The position numbers were made by a program, and so were the translations under genes. A stretch of DNA of 64,000 nucleotides from Methanoregula sp. SKADARSKE-2 (GTDB lineage Archaea > Halobacteriota > Methanomicrobia > Methanomicrobiales > Methanospirillaceae): the NCBI GenBank assembly GCA_030919125.1, contig CP121470.1, forward strand, positions 496,001 through 560,000, in the 5' to 3' direction. A model generated the notes under the pieces. That model had not been told where the DNA came from, searched no databases, and saw only the letters and a program-made list of their open reading frames with translations. Positions 44,517-53,925 of the stretch are shown here, in pieces; position 1 is the first letter of the stretch; every line of letters begins with the position of its first letter.

Positions 44517-47108
44517 ATGGCAGGTCTCGATTATAAAAAGAAGAGAACACTCCTCATATTCAGCCTTGTCGGCATATTCACATTATTTGCCCTCTGGCTC
44601 CGTATTCTCCCGATCTTCTCGGGGAACTCTGATATTCTGACAGCCGTCGGGAGTGATGATCCCTTATACAACCTGCGGCAGGTTGAACAAATTCTTGCGA
44701 ACTTCCCGAACTACGCATGGTTCGATCCCATGACCCTCTTCCCGACAGGGACGACAATTTACTGGGGACCACTCTTCCCCACGATCATTGCAGTCTTCTG
44801 TCTTATCACGGGATCTGTCACCCGTCCGGAAATTATCTCTACGGCACTGATCATCCCCCCCTTGATGGGGGCAGCGACCGTCGCGGTGATGTATTTTGTT
44901 GGTAAGACCTGCGGAGACTGGAAGACCGGAGTGCTGGCCTCGGGATTGACAGCGGCGGTGACCGGCCAGTTTTTTTACCGATCCCTGTACGGTTACATCG
45001 ATCATCATATCGCAGAAGTCCTCTTCTCTGCCATTTTCTGCCTTCTCTACATGTATGCCATTTCTGCAGAGAAGAAGACGAAAATTGAGTTGAAAAATAT
45101 CGCGACGTATAAGAAGACAATCCTTCTTGCATCTCTTGCGGGTATCGCCTACCTTCTCGGGTTATTTACGATGCCCACGATGATCCTCTTCGCGATGATC
45201 GTAGGAATCTTTACCATCATCCAGTCTGTTATCGATGTTTACCGAAAAAGGAGTTCCGAGTACCTTCTCGTTATCAATGGTATTGTTTTTGGGGTAGCAA
45301 TAGTCGGACTCTTCATTTTTGGATTTAAGAGTCCCGGCATCGATCTCTCCACGTATTCTATCGGCCATATCTACGCGTATCTGGCACTGATCCTGGGAAC
45401 ACTCGTCCTTTTCGGCCTCGCTCATTTCCTCAAAGGAAAAGAACGCTATTATTATCCACTGATTCTTGCCGGATGTGCGATCGTATTTGCGGTCGTTTTA
45501 TTCATCGTGAATCAGACACTCTTCAATCTCCTTATCTCATCCCTGTTTGCATTTTTCGGGCAACAACCGATAACCAATACGGTCCAGGAAGCCCGTGGCT
45601 GGACGTTTGATTATGCCTGGCTGACCTTCAACTATGGTCTCATTCTCATGGCGGGGGGTGCCCTGGTCATGCTGTACAACAATATCCGGGATGAGCACCC
45701 CCACCAGATTTTCGCCCTTATCTGGTCACTTATAATTTTGTTCTCAACGTGGCAACATATTCGCTACGAATATTATCTCGCAGTAAACATTGCCCTCCTC
45801 TCAGCAGTTTGTATAGGTTTCAGCTTCGATAAAGGGTGGGACCAGGTTCGGAATCTGGTGAGAACAACACCCTCTGAGCAGGGGAGAGGAGAGAAGAAAA
45901 ATTCCGATACAGAAGGACGTAACTCAGATAAGAGACAGAAAAGGGCTCTTAAAAAAAGTGCGGAGGAACGTGCAAATTCCTCCTTGTCCGCAGGTCTGCT
46001 GATACTGGTGGCAGCCCTTGCAGCCCTATTCGTATACACCTCGATCTCCTACAGTTACCCAAATGCTTCTTCCGATGGAATCAGGATGAATCCTGACTGG
46101 AAAGAGACACTTGAATGGATGGGAAAGAACACGCCGGAAACCGGAGTCGGTTATCTCACCCAATATAATCCCAAAGAGTTCCAGTACCCATCGGAAGCCT
46201 ACGGGGTGATGTCCTGGTGGGATTACGGACATATGATAACCTATATCGCAAAACGGATCCCCAATGCAAACCCATTCCAGCAGGGGGTCTCAGGACCTGA
46301 CGGTTCTGCAGCATATTTCCTCTCAACATCGGAGGATAAGGCAAATACCGTCCTCGATCACGACAGAACCCGGTATGTTATCACGGATATCGAGATGGAT
46401 ACCAGTAAATTCTGGGCGATGGCAACCTGGTATAATGCAACGGTTGCAAACAATCCGTATCAGATGTCCCTCTTTACACCAAAGGAGGATGACCCCAAGG
46501 TTCTGCAGCCCGTCGTCCTCAACAACCAGCAATACTATCTGACCATGGTATCAAGACTCCATAACTTCGATGGATCCATGGCACCGCCTTCGACCGTCTA
46601 CTATATCGAGTACATCGATCCTTCTGTCGCTGGTGCGCCCCTCCCGGTAATAACTGCCGCGGGGGCTACAAATACGAGTGATGCAAAGGAACGTGCAGCC
46701 TGGTATACTCTGAAGGCTCCTGCGGGACATCATGCAGCAGTCTTGAGTCCGAAAATAACTTTTCCGGTCGATACGGTGCCAGCCCTCCGGCATTATCGCC
46801 TCGTCCATGAATCCCCTTCAGACGCATCCAGAGGAGAGAGACCGGAGGTAAAATATGTAAAGGTCTTTGAGTACGTCAAAGGTGCTCACATCAGAGGAGA
46901 CGGGATCATCTCTGTTCCGGTTATGAGCAATACGGGAAGGAAGTTCAATTATATCCAGGCGAGTGTAAACGGAGAATTTGTGGTGCCGTACTCCACAACC
47001 GGAGATACTTACGGCGTTAAAACAACCGGGAAATACCAGATTTTGGGGACCGATCGACAGTTCGAGGTCCCCGAATCTGCAGTTTTACAGGGAACCACAC
47101 TACCATAA
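44517..47108 (+). CDS. aglB: Archaeal oligosaccharyltransferase AglB (STT3 family)
   Basis: 863 residues. Transfers the lipid-linked glycan to Asn of exported proteins. About 13 membrane segments occupy 1-520, with an outer soluble domain after. WWDYG is at 567-571 in the soluble domain, the signature of STT3 proteins. GSDDPLYNLR near residue 45 fits the first external loop carrying a metal-binding Asp. A highly charged Lys/Arg/Ser-rich insertion sits just before the last membrane helix. I used the ATG at 44517. A TATA-like TTTATGTATAC at 44469-44479 could give it its own promoter. T8 follows the stop. Confidence 0.95.
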   Translation: MAGLDYKKKRTLLIFSLVGIFTLFALWLRILPIFSGNSDILTAVGSDDPLYNLRQVEQILANFPNYAWFDPMTLFPTGTTIYWGPLFPTIIAVFCLITGSVTRPEIISTALIIPPLMGAATVAVMYFVGKTCGDWKTGVLASGLTAAVTGQFFYRSLYGYIDHHIAEVLFSAIFCLLYMYAISAEKKTKIELKNIATYKKTILLASLAGIAYLLGLFTMPTMILFAMIVGIFTIIQSVIDVYRKRSSEYLLVINGIVFGVAIVGLFIFGFKSPGIDLSTYSIGHIYAYLALILGTLVLFGLAHFLKGKERYYYPLILAGCAIVFAVVLFIVNQTLFNLLISSLFAFFGQQPITNTVQEARGWTFDYAWLTFNYGLILMAGGALVMLYNNIRDEHPHQIFALIWSLIILFSTWQHIRYEYYLAVNIALLSAVCIGFSFDKGWDQVRNLVRTTPSEQGRGEKKNSDTEGRNSDKRQKRALKKSAEERANSSLSAGLLILVAALAALFVYTSISYSYPNASSDGIRMNPDWKETLEWMGKNTPETGVGYLTQYNPKEFQYPSEAYGVMSWWDYGHMITYIAKRIPNANPFQQGVSGPDGSAAYFLSTSEDKANTVLDHDRTRYVITDIEMDTSKFWAMATWYNATVANNPYQMSLFTPKEDDPKVLQPVVLNNQQYYLTMVSRLHNFDGSMAPPSTVYYIEYIDPSVAGAPLPVITAAGATNTSDAKERAAWYTLKAPAGHHAAVLSPKITFPVDTVPALRHYRLVHESPSDASRGERPEVKYVKVFEYVKGAHIRGDGIISVPVMSNTGRKFNYIQASVNGEFVVPYSTTGDTYGVKTTGKYQILGTDRQFEVPESAVLQGTTLP

Positions 47109-47121
47109 AAATTTCCGGTAC

Positions 47122-47129
47122 TTTTTTTT
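47122..47129 (+). terminator. T8 terminator after aglB
   Basis: Eight consecutive T about 14 bases after the aglB stop, flanked by CCGGTA and CCGGTAA. It fits a poly-T archaeal terminator for the long gene run. Confidence 0.5.
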
Positions 47130-47185
47130 CCGGTAACACTTCATCACTCTGCAGATGAACCAGATGAGATCGGGGGAAGACAGAA

Positions 47186-48158
47186 ATGGTCCAGAGTGCG
47201 GTAATATCCGGTGATATCTTTTCCCAGCATCACGTTGAAACCCATTCTGAAAGCGCAGACCGGATGCAGGGCGTCCGTTCAGGTATTCCGAAGGGATGTC
47301 ATAGGTACGAACCACACCGGGCTACGGACGATGAAATTCTGAAAGGTTCACACACAGAATATCTCCATCTCATCCGCGAGTTCTCTTCTCATGACGGTCA
47401 GTACTTCGTAGATCAGAATACGTATATTACCGGAGAATCGTTTGAGGTCGCGGCGAATGCTGCCGGGGCGTCGATTGAGGCAGTGCAGCGCTCGATAGAT
47501 GGGGAAGACTGTTCTGCTCTTGTCCGCCCACCGGGCCATAACGCAGAAGCCGATCGGGCAATGGGCCTGCATATTCAATAACGCAGCTATTGCTGCAGCC
47601 TCGGCGCTTGAAAGGGTGGAAAGGGTCGCAATCATTGATTGGGATGTTCATCATGGAAACGGGACGCAGAAGATCTTCTCTGAAGATGACCGGGTCCTTT
47701 ACTGCTCCATCCATCAGAGAGATATCTTCCCCTATACCGGGTGGGTTGATGAAGTGGGATCCGGAACGGGCAAGGGCTTTACCATCAATGCACCCCTGCA
47801 TGCAAAATTCACTGTCGCCGATTACCGGTTCGTATTCGAGGAGGTATTTATTCCCGCGCTGGAGAGATTCAGACCGGATGCAGTTCTGATATCTGCAGGC
47901 CAGGATGCCTTGTCTGACGATCCAAAGAGCGATATGTTGCTCTTCCCCTAGGATTTCTGTACTCTCACCGGTCTTCTGCGGGACTCAACGGGGATCCCCT
48001 TTGCCCTTCTTCTCGAAGGGGGGTACGGCCCGTCGCGTGGCAGCGCTCTCTCCGAAATATTTTCAGCCCTCGCGGGGGCCAGGGTGCCCGCCAGGAGTGG
48101 CGATCCAAAACTGACAACCCGTGACATGGTTTCCCTCCTCCGGAAAATCGCCCTTTGA
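47186..48158 (+). pseudogene. Histone deacetylase/acetoin utilisation family protein, broken
   Basis: The protein is recognisable in two frames. The first part runs 47186 to about 47570 with ALVRPPGHNAE, where the usual second His of PPGHHAE is Asn. The reading frame then shifts by the loss of two bases at AMG(F)CIFNN (around 47565-47570). The second part continues with DWDVHHGNGTQ and LISAGQDAL, then meets a TAG (47949-47951) in PxDFxxLTG where Glu is expected. After it the frame goes on to 48158 with LLEGGYGPS. Three lesions make a functional enzyme unlikely. Acts on acetylated amines in the intact family. Confidence 0.88.
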
Positions 48159-48207
48159 AGAAGGGAGTATGCGGAAATGATTTAACCGCAGATTCAATAG
48201 TACCTGT

Positions 48208-48501
48208 ATGCTTGCTGAGGAGCTCACCCCGGGTATGCGTGTCCGGTATCCTCGAACGGGAACAACGGGAAATATTCTCCGGATCGAATCAACCGGGAAA
48301 GCAGTATTTGCCGAGCTGGATAGCACTCACCTTCTCTATCGTGTGGATCAGCTGATTCCTGCCCCGGCCACGGAGAAGATCGCCAAGCCGATCATAGAGG
48401 ATGCAAAAACGATGATCGCCCGCGAGAGAGAGTTTGCTGCGGGGAGTGAGTTGCAGGAAGCGATTAAGAATATCGACCAGAGTTGTGAAGGAGGGGGTTA
48501 G
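48208..48501 (+). CDS. DUF2098 family protein
   Basis: 97 residues. The N-terminal PGMRVRYPRTGTTGNILRI...FAELDSTHLLYRVDQL matches DUF2098, a small beta-barrel family confined mostly to methanogens. A charged helix ends the protein. Function unknown. It is a single gene between the broken deacetylase-like gene and the aIF2-gamma cluster. Confidence 0.86.
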   Translation: MLAEELTPGMRVRYPRTGTTGNILRIESTGKAVFAELDSTHLLYRVDQLIPAPATEKIAKPIIEDAKTMIAREREFAAGSELQEAIKNIDQSCEGGG

Positions 48502-48797
48502 GATCGCTCTCCTCCTTTGCCGCTTCTCGCTCCGTATCCTTCTTCAGTAAAATACCCGCATATGGTTGAAGGTGAGAGGGTACCAATCCCTCATGGAACT
48601 CCTCTGCCTTCTCATTCCTGATCAATCTCCCACGAGGGGATTGAATTTATGTATCAGGCGCACAATATCATAATCAGCTATGCGTCTGTACTTGGTGAGA
48701 TCTGGCTTTTACCGGTATTTTACGAGGCACGCATAAAAGATTCATCGCTATTTGGCCAGCTGCCCAGATTGGATAAACTAAGGAGGTTTGATTTCAT
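48502..48797. other. Leader and promoter region of the aIF2-gamma cluster
   Basis: About 300 bases without a gene. It holds a short hairpin GAGGG-TACCAAT-CCCTC near 48576-48592, a TATA-like CATAAAAG at 48731-48738, and AGGAGG at 48781-48786 that serves the next gene. The TATA box implies a leader of some 35-40 bases. Confidence 0.45.
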
Positions 48798-50033
48798 TTG
48801 AATGATGCGACAGTTCCCAGCGTCAATATCGGGGTCGTAGGTCACGTCGATCACGGCAAGACGACACTCGTCAATGCACTCACCGGAACATGGACGGACA
48901 GACACAGCGAAGAGGTGAAGCGGGGCATCTCTATCCGTCTCGGATATGCAGATGCAACATTCTACCGGTGTGACAGATGTGAGGGGCCTGACTCCTATTC
49001 AATGGGCAGAGACTGCCCGGGCTGCGGGGGAAAAGGAAGAGCGTTTCGGTCCGTTTCCTTCGTAGATGCCCCCGGTCACGAGACCCTGATGGCGACCATG
49101 CTCTCCGGATCCGCGCTTATGGATGGGGCGATGCTCGTCATCGCTGCAAGTGAGAAGTGCCCCCAGCCGCAGACAAAGGAGCATCTGATGGCACTGGAGC
49201 TTGTCGGGATCAAGAAGATCGTTATCGTCCAGAGTAAAGTCGATGTCGTAAGCCAGAAGGAAGCGATCGACAATTACCACGAGATAAAAGCATTTATCAA
49301 AGGAACCATTGCCGAGAGCGCACCCATTGTCCCGGTCTCTTCCCAGAAAGGGATCAACATGGGCGCTCTTGTCCAGGCGCTCGACCAGACAATCCCGGAA
49401 CCCGTCCGGGATCCTGACGCCGAACCGATGATGCTTGTCGCCCGTTCATTCGATGTGAACAAACCCGGGGTCAACTGGAAGGAGGTCAAAGGTGGCGTGG
49501 TTGGGGGGTCTCTCATCCGGGGCATCCTCCACGAGGGCGACGAGATCGAGATCCGTCCGGGAAGACAGACGCAGATCGAGAACAGGATCCGATGGATTCC
49601 GATCACAACCAAGATCACCTCGATTAACGCGGGATCCAAAAAAGTTGCTGACGCGACACCGGGAGGACTTCTCGGCATCGGTACGAGACTCGATCCGGCC
49701 CTGACCAAGAGCGATGCCCTTGCCGGGCAGGTCCTCGGCCACGCGGGAAAACTCCCGCCGGTCTGGGACAGACTCCGGTGCAAGGTAACTCTGATGGAAC
49801 GCGTTGTGGGTGCTACCAGCGAGCTCGTTATCGAACCGCTCAAACACAGCGAACCCCTCATGCTTTCCGTGGGGACTGCCGTTACTGTCGGGGTTGTGAC
49901 GAATACGAAAAAGGATATGGTTGAGATACAGCTGAAGCGTCCGGTCTGTGCTGAAGTGGGATCACGGATCGCTATCAGCCGGCAGGTGGGAGCACGCTGG
50001 CGGTTAATCGGGATGGGTGTTCTGGGCGAATAG
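48798..50033 (+). CDS. eif2g: Translation initiation factor aIF2, gamma subunit
   Basis: 411 residues. GTPase that brings initiator tRNA to the ribosome. P-loop GHVDHGKTT (15-23), zinc knuckle C58, C61, C73, C76, DAPGHE and later beta-barrel domains. The start is TTG at 48798: AGGAGG lies 11 bases upstream, and the only nearby ATG (48802) is in another frame. The length agrees with the family, so the TTG is well supported. It leads the cluster of transcription and translation genes. Confidence 0.95.
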   Translation: MNDATVPSVNIGVVGHVDHGKTTLVNALTGTWTDRHSEEVKRGISIRLGYADATFYRCDRCEGPDSYSMGRDCPGCGGKGRAFRSVSFVDAPGHETLMATMLSGSALMDGAMLVIAASEKCPQPQTKEHLMALELVGIKKIVIVQSKVDVVSQKEAIDNYHEIKAFIKGTIAESAPIVPVSSQKGINMGALVQALDQTIPEPVRDPDAEPMMLVARSFDVNKPGVNWKEVKGGVVGGSLIRGILHEGDEIEIRPGRQTQIENRIRWIPITTKITSINAGSKKVADATPGGLLGIGTRLDPALTKSDALAGQVLGHAGKLPPVWDRLRCKVTLMERVVGATSELVIEPLKHSEPLMLSVGTAVTVGVVTNTKKDMVEIQLKRPVCAEVGSRIAISRQVGARWRLIGMGVLGE

Positions 50034-50413
50034 GAGTTCTCCTGGACGCCAATGCACTGATGATGCCTGCTCAGTTCCAGATCGACATTTTCGAAGAGCT
50101 CCGGGAACTTCTCGGCTCGTTCGAACCACTCGTGATGTCGCGCGTCATGCAGGAACTGGCGGGGCTCTCAAGGGCCCGCGGTCGTGACGGTTCCGCTGCG
50201 AGGCTGGGTTTTTCCCTCGGGGAAAAATGTACAATAATTGATTGCAATGACCTGAAATCCCCCACGGTTGATGAACAGGTGATCGAGTATGCAACCCTGA
50301 CCCGGTGCATGGTAGTAACCAATGATCGCCGGGTCCGGGAGGCGTTGTATACCCGGGGTATCGGGGTAATATCGATGAGACAGAAGAAAAAACTGGAGAT
50401 CATGCGGAGATAA
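50030..50413 (+). CDS. PIN domain (Fcf1-like) nucleotide-binding protein
   Basis: 127 residues if started at ATA 50030, 117 if at the first ATG (50060). The conserved Asp of the PIN motif is in GVLLDANALMMP, upstream of that ATG. The in-frame codons before it contain no ATG, GTG or TTG for some 50 bases. The ATA overlaps the aIF2-gamma stop (ATAG) and gives the usual length. VTNDRRVREAL carries the later acidic residues. PIN proteins are Mg-dependent RNases; Fcf1-type members work in rRNA maturation. No antitoxin gene is near. Confidence 0.82.
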   Translation: MGVLLDANALMMPAQFQIDIFEELRELLGSFEPLVMSRVMQELAGLSRARGRDGSAARLGFSLGEKCTIIDCNDLKSPTVDEQVIEYATLTRCMVVTNDRRVREALYTRGIGVISMRQKKKLEIMRR

Positions 50414-50416
50414 GAA

Positions 50417-51055
50417 ATGTATCACAACCTGATGCTTGAGGATAAAGTGCGGGTACCCCCTCAGAGACTTGGGGAGAAGATCGAGAAGGTCATTCTCGAT
50501 GTCCTGCAGGAGCAGCTCGAAGGCAGCATCGATAAGGAGATCGGGATTTTCATCTGTGTAACCAGAGTGATGGACGTCGGGGAGGGCGAACTCGTACCCG
50601 GGGACGGGGGCGTCTATTACGATGTGAAATTTGAAGCGATGGTTCTCCGGCTCGCGTTACAGGAGGTTATAGAAGGTCTCGTCGTTGAAACGACAAGCTT
50701 CGGAGCTTTCGTCAGTCTGGGGCCGATCGATGCGATGCTCCACGTCAGTCAGATCTCTGACGAATACATCAATTACGATGAGAAGAATGCCCGCCTCATC
50801 TGTCAGGAATCCAAGCGGTTCATCGGGGTTGGGGACGTTGTCCGGGTGCGTGTCGTCACCCTCAGCTTAAACGAACGGGAACCCCGGGACAGCAAGATCG
50901 GTCTTACGATGCGTCAAGCAGGACTGGGGACCGCACTCTGGCTTGAAGAGGAGATGAACGCGGTGAAAGAGAGAGCGGCCGGCCAGACCGGAGCGGTGAA
51001 GGAGCGGCCCGCGGAAAAGAAGAGCAGGAGAAAGGAGAATGCCGCCGGCGAATAA
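50417..51055 (+). CDS. rpoE1: RNA polymerase subunit E' (Rpo7)
   Basis: 212 residues. N-terminal RNP-like domain (1-80) and an S1 domain (about 82-165): EGLVVETTSFGAFVSLGPIDAMLHVSQ is the typical start. It forms the stalk of archaeal RNA polymerase with subunit F. The last 30 residues are a charged tail rich in Lys and Glu. It is 3 bases after the PIN gene and overlaps spt4 by 17 bases. Confidence 0.95.
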   Translation: MYHNLMLEDKVRVPPQRLGEKIEKVILDVLQEQLEGSIDKEIGIFICVTRVMDVGEGELVPGDGGVYYDVKFEAMVLRLALQEVIEGLVVETTSFGAFVSLGPIDAMLHVSQISDEYINYDEKNARLICQESKRFIGVGDVVRVRVVTLSLNEREPRDSKIGLTMRQAGLGTALWLEEEMNAVKERAAGQTGAVKERPAEKKSRRKENAAGE

Positions 51056-51245
51056 GAAAAAACAGGGGAAAGTCTGCCGTGACTGTCACCGTGTCGTGGA
51101 TGGAGAGTTCTGCGTCAACTGCGGAACCTCCAATTTGAGCGAAGACTGGTCAGGTTACCTTGTTATTATCGATCCCGAAAACTCCGAAGTTGCGAAGCGG
51201 ATGAACATCAAACTTCCCGGACGCTACGCACTGAAGGTCCGTTGA
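51039..51245 (+). CDS. spt4: Transcription elongation factor Spt4 (subunit E'')
   Basis: 68 residues. Zinc finger C13-x2-C16 and C25-x2-C28 (VCRDCHR, FCVNCG), then GYLVIIDPENSEVAKRMN, as in Spt4. It pairs with Spt5 for processive elongation. It overlaps rpoE1 by 17 bases, a common archaeal arrangement. The stop overlaps the TTG/ATG region of the next gene. Confidence 0.95.
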   Translation: MPPANKKKQGKVCRDCHRVVDGEFCVNCGTSNLSEDWSGYLVIIDPENSEVAKRMNIKLPGRYALKVR

Positions 51246-51736
51246 TGCTCATCCTTCCTGAAGAGCACCGGAAGCTCTTTCAGGAGCCTTTTGGCGAATT
51301 GCATCGAACTATCGAAGATATTATTCCGCGGTTCGGCAAAAATCCTCTGTACGCTGTCGGGGATGTGGTAACCCATAATCTCCACAAAAACCATATCCTC
51401 CCCGAAGTTGCGGTTGTCGACGGCTTCACGATGCGTTCTCCCTGCAGCAGGATCCCTGCAGTTAGAGGCGAATGCATCCGGATCAAGAACCCGGCCGGGA
51501 CAATTACCGGGGAACTGGAATCGGCGCTTGAATATGCTGTTACTCATCCACCGGTAACGATCTTCGTTGATGGCGAAGAAGACCTTGCCGTAATACCCCT
51601 TGTCATCGCTGCACCCATGGGTGCAATCGTGCTCTACGGACAACCAGATGAGGGAGTGGTCTTCCGCATCATCGATCCCGAAGCAAAGGCAACAGCGCGC
51701 CGGTTTCTCGATCACTTCATCCGATCCGACGAATAA
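51245..51736 (+). CDS. GTP-dependent dephospho-CoA kinase (DUF359)
   Basis: 163 residues. Archaeal enzyme that phosphorylates dephospho-CoA with GTP, the final step of CoA synthesis. GDVVTHNL (about 37-44), VVDGFTMR and IKNPAGTIT are family-typical segments. Also DGEEDLAVIPLVIAAP and LYGQPDEGVV near the end. The ATG at 51245 shares a base with the spt4 stop; a TTG at 51242 is the alternative. It is co-transcribed with information-processing genes. Confidence 0.93.
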   Translation: MLILPEEHRKLFQEPFGELHRTIEDIIPRFGKNPLYAVGDVVTHNLHKNHILPEVAVVDGFTMRSPCSRIPAVRGECIRIKNPAGTITGELESALEYAVTHPPVTIFVDGEEDLAVIPLVIAAPMGAIVLYGQPDEGVVFRIIDPEAKATARRFLDHFIRSDE

Positions 51737-51838
51737 GTTACGCACCTATTTTTTTCACGTCCAGAGGGGAGTCTCCTCCGGACATCCTGCAGAGTGATAT
51801 TTTAAATAAGCCGGTTTCCAATAATTACAGGATATCCG

Positions 51839-52138
51839 ATGGACTTTGAGATCACGAACGATAAGAGAAATGAACTTTTATCAAGAAGAGAGGTTCAATT
51901 TACCCTCAAATACGATGGTGCAACCCCCTCGCGGATGCAGATCATCGGAAAACTCTGTGCCCTGCTCAACATAAAAGAAGATCAGATTACGCTTGATTCC
52001 TTAAGCAGCAGCTTCGGGAAGACCGAGATCAACGGCGCAGCGCGCATCTATGAGAGCAAAGAGATCCGGAACAAGACCGAACGCCCGCACCTGGCAGCTC
52101 GTGGAATGCCCAAGCCCAAGGAAGAAGGAGCGGCATAA
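51839..52138 (+). CDS. rps24e: 30S ribosomal protein S24e
   Basis: 99 residues. [26 protein letters not shown] is the conserved start of S24e, followed by [32 protein letters not shown]-like ATTTTAAATAAG is about 40 bases before the ATG. S24e and S27ae are adjacent, as in most archaea. Confidence 0.96.
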   Translation: MDFEITNDKRNELLSRREVQFTLKYDGATPSRMQIIGKLCALLNIKEDQITLDSLSSSFGKTEINGAARIYESKEIRNKTERPHLAARGMPKPKEEGAA

Positions 52139-52140
52139 CC

Positions 52141-52326
52141 ATGGCAGCAGCAAAGAAGGCAGCGGTTGCCAAGGGACCGAAACGGGGAGACCACTACAAG
52201 GTTGAGGGAGCAAAAGTAACCACAACCAAAAAGTTCTGCCCACGCTGCGGACCCGGTGTCATGATGGCCGAGCACAAGGACCGGATTGCATGCGGGAAAT
52301 GCGGCTATACTGAATTCAAGAAATAA
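52141..52326 (+). CDS. rps27ae: 30S ribosomal protein S27ae
   Basis: 61 residues. Zinc finger with C33-x2-C36 and C51-x2-C54 ([18 protein letters not shown]). Basic Ala/Lys-rich N-terminus. It starts 2 bases after S24e and lies 6 bases before the Kae1-Bud32 gene. Confidence 0.96.
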   Translation: MAAAKKAAVAKGPKRGDHYKVEGAKVTTTKKFCPRCGPGVMMAEHKDRIACGKCGYTEFKK

Positions 52327-52332
52327 GATCCG

Positions 52333-53925
52333 ATGCCTGTTTTTGGGCAGATACTGGGACTCGAGGGGACAGCCTGGAACCTCAGTGCCGCTCTTTTTGA
52401 TAGCGATCTCATCGCTCTTGTTTCGAAGCCCTACAGACCCGTACAGGGGGGCATTCATCCGCGCGAAGCTGCCCAGCACCACGCATCGGCAATGAGAGAT
52501 CTCATCGCATCCCTTGTCAAAGAGCCGGAGAAGATCACCGGGGTTGCATTCTCCCAGGGGCCGGGCCTCGGCCCCTGCCTCCGGACGGTTGCAACAGCAG
52601 CCCGATCCATTGCACTCGCTCTTGATGTGCCGCTCATCGGTGTCAACCATTGTGTTGCCCATGTCGAGATCGGGCGCTTTGCGACAGGGTGTCTCGATCC
52701 GGTCGTCCTTTACGCAAGCGGGGCAAATACGCAGATTATCGGGTATCTGAACGGAAGATACCGGATCTTTGGGGAGACCCTGGATATCGGTATCGGCAAT
52801 GCGCTCGACAAGTTCGCTCGTGCGAAGGCTTTTCCCCACCCCGGTGGCCCCCTTATAGAGACCAGAGCAAAAGATGGTCACTATATCGAGTTGCCTTACA
52901 CCGTAAAAGGTATGGATCTCGCCTTTTCGGGCCTTATCTCCGCTGCAAAAGACGCCCGGGTTCCGCTCCCGGATGCCTGTTACAGCCTGCAGGAGACCGC
53001 GTTTGCCATGTGCGTAGAGGTGACTGAGCGGGCCATGTCACTTGCCGGGAAATCAGAAGTGCTCCTCGTTGGCGGTGTGGGAGCCAATCGCCGTCTTCAG
53101 GAGATGCTCCGGATCATGTGCGAGGAGCGCGGGGCTCGGTTCTTTGTCCCTGAACAGAGATACCTGGGGGACAATGGCGCAATGATTGCGTACACCGGCA
53201 AACTCATGCTGGAGAGCGGAGTGACGCTGCCCGTCGAACGCTCGCAGATTAACCCTTCATTCCGCTCGGATGAAGTTGAGGTGACGTGGGGACATAACGT
53301 TTCATCCCAGGAGAGCGCACACCGCCATCCGGCGAGGAAGAAGATCGAACATAAACAGGGCGCAGAAGCGATCGTAACCTTTCGGGAGGGAAAAGCAGAG
53401 AAACATCGTTTATCCAAACGCTACCGTGTGCCGGAACTCGACCGCAGACTTATCTCCGAACGGACCCGGGCCGAAGCAAAGCTTATCGCTCTCTCCCGTA
53501 AAGGGGGTGTTCCAACTCCGTTCATTATCGATATAACCGGGGATACCATTGTAATGGAGCAGGTTGCGGGCCCTCTTCTTGCCCAGTGCCTTACCGGGCC
53601 CAATCTCCGAAAGACCGGGCGCATGACCGGAGACCTCCATGCCGCCGGTATAGTGCACGGGGACCTGACAACGAGCAATGTGATCATCCGATCCGACGAT
53701 AACAGGGCGGTCCTGATAGATTTCGGTCTCGCCCAGGTGACCCAGGAGATCGAGCAGCGCGGGGTCGATATTCATGTCCTCTTCCAGACGCTTGAGAGTA
53801 CTGATCCGGACCGGGCTGGGGATCTCCGGGGTTCATTTATTCGAGGGTACTGTGAGACGTTTGGCGGGGCAAGAGAGGTTATCGCCCGTGAACACGAGAT
53901 CGAATTACGGGGAAGATACCTGTGA
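52333..53925 (+). CDS. Kae1-Bud32 fusion: t6A tRNA modification ATPase and kinase
   Basis: 530 residues. Residues 1-325 are Kae1 (Tsd/OsgEP family), with metal ligands H106 and H110 in VNHCVAHVEIG and D280; it makes threonylcarbamoyl-adenosine at tRNA position 37. Residues 345-530 are the Bud32 kinase-like part with HGDLTTSN (442-449) and DFG (463-465). Fusion of the two is known in several methanogens. It is 6 bases after S27ae and overlaps the next gene by 4 bases. The partners Pcc1 and Cgi121 are not in the window. Confidence 0.96.
   Translation: MPVFGQILGLEGTAWNLSAALFDSDLIALVSKPYRPVQGGIHPREAAQHHASAMRDLIASLVKEPEKITGVAFSQGPGLGPCLRTVATAARSIALALDVPLIGVNHCVAHVEIGRFATGCLDPVVLYASGANTQIIGYLNGRYRIFGETLDIGIGNALDKFARAKAFPHPGGPLIETRAKDGHYIELPYTVKGMDLAFSGLISAAKDARVPLPDACYSLQETAFAMCVEVTERAMSLAGKSEVLLVGGVGANRRLQEMLRIMCEERGARFFVPEQRYLGDNGAMIAYTGKLMLESGVTLPVERSQINPSFRSDEVEVTWGHNVSSQESAHRHPARKKIEHKQGAEAIVTFREGKAEKHRLSKRYRVPELDRRLISERTRAEAKLIALSRKGGVPTPFIIDITGDTIVMEQVAGPLLAQCLTGPNLRKTGRMTGDLHAAGIVHGDLTTSNVIIRSDDNRAVLIDFGLAQVTQEIEQRGVDIHVLFQTLESTDPDRAGDLRGSFIRGYCETFGGAREVIAREHEIELRGRYL

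Noticed and set aside
47949-47951. TAG as a possible pyrrolysine codon in the deacetylase-like gene
   Set aside because: A separate frameshift and an active-site change in the same gene point to decay, and the residue at this place is normally Glu.
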